Shown here: piece by piece, positions 6,657 through 8,865 of the stretch | Position numbering within the stretch: position 1 is the stretch's first letter | How the letters are laid out: each line of letters starts with the position of its first letter | From: Candidatus Methanofilum arcanum | GTDB taxonomy: Archaea > Halobacteriota > Methanomicrobia > Methanomicrobiales > Methanospirillaceae | Direction of reading: 5' to 3' | Length of the DNA: 8,865 bases | NCBI GenBank assembly: GCA_031285085.1 | Contig: JAITWW010000063.1 | Location: forward strand, 1-8,865 | The notes under the pieces: generated by a model | What the model was told of the DNA's origin: nothing | Databases searched by the model: none | What the model saw: only the letters and a program-made list of their open reading frames with translations | Made by a program: the position numbers and the translations under genes

Positions 6657-7061
6657 ATGCTCACACATGAACAAATTGTGAAAGCTGTTGCAAAGGCAGC
6701 AACTGAATTTCCATTAGCAAAGGTCTTGTACTTTGGGTCATATGCGGATGGTAGAGCAACTAATGAAAGTGATTTAGATATACTTGTAAAGTTTACCGAT
6801 GGTACAGCGGTTTCTCTTCTGGATGTTATACACTTTAAGCACAATTTAGAAGATGAATTACATATCTCGGTTGACGTGGTTGGACTTCCATTGACAAAAA
6901 GAGCACAAAAACTACTCAAAATAAAAAAACGGTGCCTGTCTATGAACGAATGTGATAGGAGTCGTTTGGAGTACATACATATGGATTGGATCTGGGAAAT
7001 TGTTGCAAGAGACATCCCTGAGTTGTTAGAGCAGGTGAAAAAAATTCTTCAGAAGTGGTAA
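6657..7061 (+). CDS. MNT nucleotidyltransferase (MntA-like antitoxin) run into a HepT remnant
   Basis: 134 residues from ATG 6657. The first 95 are a minimal nucleotidyltransferase: Gly27-Ser28 in YFGSYADGRATNESDLDILV, catalytic Asp39 and Asp41, and Asp73 in ISVDVV. Such MntA proteins adenylylate and silence HepT toxins. The normal C-terminus is missing in this frame. A run of seven A (6923-6929) seems to have lost one A: reading one base back after it gives TVPVYERM and a TGA at 6953-6955, the expected MntA ending. In the present frame translation instead passes into the start and end of a HEPN protein. The start is uncertain: TTG 6621 or ATG 6636 would add 12 or 7 residues, but MLTHEQI is a typical family start. 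Catalytic residues are intact, so activity may persist. Confidence 0.75.
   Translation: MLTHEQIVKAVAKAATEFPLAKVLYFGSYADGRATNESDLDILVKFTDGTAVSLLDVIHFKHNLEDELHISVDVVGLPLTKRAQKLLKIKKRCLSMNECDRSRLEYIHMDWIWEIVARDIPELLEQVKKILQKW
6942..7061 (+). pseudogene. HepT (HEPN/DUF86) toxin remnant with its middle deleted
   Basis: ATG 6942 begins MNECDRSRLEYIH, like the first residues of HepT proteins, and after about 13 codons jumps directly to WIWEIVARDIPELLEQVKKI, the characteristic last helix of that family. The usual protein has about 110-140 residues; here 39 remain. The lost middle includes the RX4-6H ribonuclease motif, so no toxin activity is possible. The junction lies near CATATG at 6978-6983. The ancestral layout is still visible: the restored MntA stop (6953-6955) would overlap this ATG by 14 bases, as is common for coupled HEPN-MNT pairs. 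The identification rests on pattern recognition of both ends. Confidence 0.7.
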
Positions 7062-7098
7062 TGATGTGGTAAGGGGAGTTGTGCATTTCCTCATCCTA

Positions 7099-7185
7099 CT
7101 AAATGATAACCTCAATCTCTTGATTTTCTATGAGAGGCCCCTTTCCAGCCAGCACTCTCATAATCCCATTGCTGTCAAAAAGTGT
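7099..7185 (-). pseudogene. Possible C-terminal tail of a lost minus-strand gene
   Basis: On the minus strand 28 codons run open from just after a stop at 7188-7186 to a TAG at 7101-7099. They read like real protein, with FDSNGIMRVLAGKG followed by PLIENQEIEVII. The phrasing, with turns and a charged strand before the end, resembles a conserved C-terminus, but I cannot name the family. No start with a ribosome binding site is present, and upstream the frame breaks in a poly-T tract. It may be a remnant or coincidence. Confidence 0.25.
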
Positions 7186-7207
7186 TTAAAAAAAATCAAT
7201 TCACACT

Positions 7208-7274
7208 GTAAATAAAGCAGGACTTGATGCAACGGGCAGGGCCAAGGCACGTGGTCTTGAGACGAATAAGGAGG
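7208..7274 (+). pseudogene. Fragment of a second CAP-domain gene
   Basis: This stretch matches 6108-6174 in the CARDB-CAP gene at 60 of 67 bases with no gaps. It encodes VNKAGLDATGRAKARGLE and then TNKE where the intact gene has TRKE. Five of the seven differences are synonymous third-position changes; the other two fall in one codon (AGA to AAT). That pattern points to a paralogue that diverged while still functional, not to a fresh copy. Similarity starts and stops abruptly, and no other part of a CAP gene lies on either side. Confidence 0.85.
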
Positions 7275-7348
7275 GTTCTCAATGGAAAAAGTGATATGGG
7301 CTATGGTTTGCTTTTGGTGGATGTACTGATGTCCCTGGTTGAAGGAAG
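7275..7348. other. Spacer before the HipA-like gene
   Basis: Short spacer between the CAP fragment and the kinase gene. GAAGGAAG at 7341-7348 lies immediately before the kinase ATG and is purine-rich but badly spaced for a ribosome binding site. No credible coding sequence or repeat was seen. Confidence 0.3.
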
Positions 7349-8509
7349 ATGGGTTCTGGAAAAATTGTATATGTTTTGATGCATAAAAAAATTCCTGTTG
7401 CTGATGTTGAAATCGACACAGATGATGGGGAAATTTTGAAAGTCTGCAATATCCATAATAGTGAACATATCCCAATTGGCGTTGCCATTGAAAACGGAAA
7501 GATCAACCGAAGCGATTTGAATAAATGGTGGATCGGGCGTTCAATTCCGGCAAGTAGAAGTGGAATTAAAGAGGCACTCGAAATATTGAATGTATCTTCA
7601 ACAACTATCTTGTTGGAGAGGTGCTTTGGACTTGGACTTTCTGACCAATATTGGATTAATAATCCAAAAAAACCACTTGATTGGGATAACATAAACTTTT
7701 TTGAAAATTCATTCTCAGAAGATGTGGGAGATGCATTGTTTGGGAAAGTTCCAAAAGCTACGGTAGATTTGATATCTCCTGATAATACTTCAGATGGCTG
7801 GCTCAGGAAAAGATGGATAATTGCCGATGGGAGGCGAATTTTACTCAAAGGAGGAAGCGGTCCTGCTTATCAAGAACCGCTCAACGAAGTTTTAGCAAGC
7901 CTGATAATGCGAAAGCTTCACATCCCTCATATTGAGTATACGCTGACAGAAATAGATGAACTGCCAATAAGCATCTGTGAAGACTTCATTACTTCAGATA
8001 CCGAACTCGTAAGTGCGTGGAATATTCTTTTGACAAACCGCAAGCGAAAAAACAATATTTCACTCTATCACCACTTTTTGAATTGCTGTGAAACTCTCGG
8101 TATTCCAAATATGAGAGAAGCGATTGATAAAATGTTGGTGCTTGACTTTTTGATAGCAAATGTTGATAGACATTTTCATAATTTTGGAGCTATTCGTGAT
8201 GCAAATACTCTTGAATGGATTGGTGCAGCTCCAATTTTTGACTGTGGGACTTCAATGTGGTATGATCAATACACACAAAATATTCATCCAAGTTTCAAAA
8301 TTGAAGCAAAACCATTCAGAAACGCCCATTCTACACAAATAAAGTTGGTGGATGATTTTTCATGGATAGATTTTTCCGCTTTGGAAGATATTGACGAAGA
8401 GTTTTGTGAAATTTACAAACCAAGTAAATATATCGATGAAAATCGGCAAAGAGTGCTACTATCTTCTTTGAAAAAGCGCATTGAGATCTTAAAATCAGAG
8501 ATGAAGTGA
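7349..8509 (+). CDS. HipA-like protein kinase
   Basis: 386 residues related to the HipA kinase fold, in the stand-alone subgroup often annotated as HipA-like or excisionase-like. The N-terminal part has YVLMHKKIPVADVEID and the conserved WWIGRSIPASRSGI (60-73). RILLKGGSGPAYQEPLNE (163-180) provides the ATP-binding Lys167 and a glycine-rich turn. The kinase core has NVDRHFHNFG (271-280), with catalytic Asp273 and Asn278, and FDCG (297-300) with metal-binding Asp298. HipA toxins phosphorylate translation factors such as aminoacyl-tRNA synthetases; the target here is unknown. No HipB-type DNA-binding antitoxin gene adjoins it. An in-frame TGA directly upstream makes ATG 7349 the earliest start; ATG 7379 is an alternative, but it would remove part of the conserved first strand. 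The gene is A/T-rich compared with the operon to its left, suggesting transfer. Confidence 0.85.
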   Translation: MGSGKIVYVLMHKKIPVADVEIDTDDGEILKVCNIHNSEHIPIGVAIENGKINRSDLNKWWIGRSIPASRSGIKEALEILNVSSTTILLERCFGLGLSDQYWINNPKKPLDWDNINFFENSFSEDVGDALFGKVPKATVDLISPDNTSDGWLRKRWIIADGRRILLKGGSGPAYQEPLNEVLASLIMRKLHIPHIEYTLTEIDELPISICEDFITSDTELVSAWNILLTNRKRKNNISLYHHFLNCCETLGIPNMREAIDKMLVLDFLIANVDRHFHNFGAIRDANTLEWIGAAPIFDCGTSMWYDQYTQNIHPSFKIEAKPFRNAHSTQIKLVDDFSWIDFSALEDIDEEFCEIYKPSKYIDENRQRVLLSSLKKRIEILKSEMK

Positions 8510-8539
8510 GTGTTTACAGTTGTACATTTGCGATGAAAC

Positions 8540-8544
8540 GGAGG
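8540..8544 (+). promoter_or_regulatory. Strong ribosome binding site of the MNT gene
   Basis: GGAGG with a 7-base spacer to ATG 8552. It fixes this start and is the best-spaced Shine-Dalgarno sequence in the accessory block. Confidence 0.75.
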
Positions 8545-8551
8545 AATTTTT

Positions 8552-8815
8552 ATGTTGGATAAAACAGAAGTTAGGCAAATAGCCATGAAATATGTAGCTG
8601 CCGTAAAAAAAGAATTATCTCCACGTTCTGTGCTTTTGTTCGGCTCGTATGTAAACGGAAATCCACATGAATATAGCGATATTGACATAGCCGTAGTTTT
8701 TAATGGCTACAAAGGCAACTGGTTTGAAACCGCAGTTTTATTGCAGCGTTTGACACGAGGCATAAGTGTTGACATAGAACCCCATATGATGGATGAAGCA
8801 AGTGATTACACATAA
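8552..8815 (+). CDS. Stand-alone MNT nucleotidyltransferase
   Basis: 87 residues of the minimal nucleotidyltransferase fold: Gly31-Ser32 in LLFGSYVNGNPHEYSDIDIAVV, Asp43 and Asp45, and Asp74 in ISVDIEPH, so all three metal-binding acidic residues are present. It belongs to a subgroup with the GNPHEYSDIDIAVVF and GYKGNW signatures, different from the MntA-like gene at 6657. Relatives usually run 100-110 residues and end with a DExxDxSGF...GxVIY segment; here the frame stops at DEASDYT, so about 20 residues are missing. In the next frame HNIKEKAGMI resembles that ending, suggesting a late frameshift. No HEPN partner lies beside it; the following gene is a probable hsdM. The kinase gene ends 42 bases upstream, so the three may be co-transcribed. 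Confidence 0.82.
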   Translation: MLDKTEVRQIAMKYVAAVKKELSPRSVLLFGSYVNGNPHEYSDIDIAVVFNGYKGNWFETAVLLQRLTRGISVDIEPHMMDEASDYT

Positions 8816-8834
8816 CATAAAAGAGAAAGCAGGT

Positions 8835-8865
8835 ATGATAACGGGAGAGCTTAAAAATAAAGTAG
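8835..8865 (+). CDS. hsdM: Probable HsdM, type I restriction-modification methylase, first ten codons
   Basis: ATG 8835 begins MITGELKNKV and runs off the window. This resembles the N-terminus of HsdM subunits, which commonly start M-(I/N)-T-x-E-(I/L)-K followed by a helix leading to the FWxGGI(T/S)NPL motif, which would lie just past the edge. HsdM is the N6-adenine DNA methyltransferase subunit of type I systems. The upstream AGCAGGT touches the ATG, so the ribosome binding site is poor; coupling with the MNT gene ending 19 bases earlier could help. Ten residues are slim evidence and the call rests on memory of the family start. Confidence 0.5.
   Translation, partial: MITGELKNKV

Noticed and set aside
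7279..7848. 189-codon open frame on the minus strand
   Set aside because: It lies opposite the HipA-like kinase, whose motifs are clear. The translated sequence is rich in Ser, Pro and Phe with no family resemblance, which is typical of a shadow frame.
1..8865. CRISPR array, tRNA or rRNA genes
   Set aside because: No regularly spaced direct repeats, no cloverleaf-like motif and no ribosomal RNA signature were seen on either strand. The only clear direct repeat is the CAP fragment.

Overview
The window looks like a piece of an archaeal chromosome, most likely from a methanogen of the Methanomicrobia. This is an inference from gene content. It carries a CBS/DRTGG-type manganese pyrophosphatase, a small SWIM-finger protein, an FxLYD secreted protein and a CARDB-plus-CAP secreted protein. 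Several genes lack a clear ribosome binding site and have TATA-like AT-rich motifs upstream. I cannot name a genus.

Left part (1-2161). A partial minus-strand gene for a small zinc-binding protein runs off the left edge. It is followed by the N-terminal zinc-finger stub of an ISL3-family transposase, then a secreted FxLYD-domain protein (+), then a convergent DNA alkylation repair (AlkD-like) gene (-). An AT-rich intergenic stretch separates that gene from the next one.

Middle part (2162-6425). The pyrophosphatase gene stands alone. It is followed by a tight four-gene operon whose reading frames overlap by 14, 4 and 1 bases: an unrecognised soluble protein, a Nif3/DUF34 metal protein, a SWIM zinc-finger protein, and an exported CARDB-CAP protein. 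A 15-base palindrome lies just before the first gene of the operon.

Decayed zone (6426-7348). This holds the wreck of a HEPN-MNT toxin-antitoxin pair: an MntA nucleotidyltransferase shifted by one A and run into a HepT toxin that has lost its middle. It also holds what seems to be the tail of a minus-strand gene, and a 67-base fragment of a second, diverged CAP gene.

Right part (7349-8865). An accessory block, visibly more A/T-rich, holds a HipA-like protein kinase, a stand-alone MNT nucleotidyltransferase with a strong ribosome binding site, and the first ten codons of what is most likely hsdM of a type I restriction-modification system continuing past the edge. The window therefore seems to end at the margin of a defence island. 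The zone before it is littered with the broken remains of older accessory genes.
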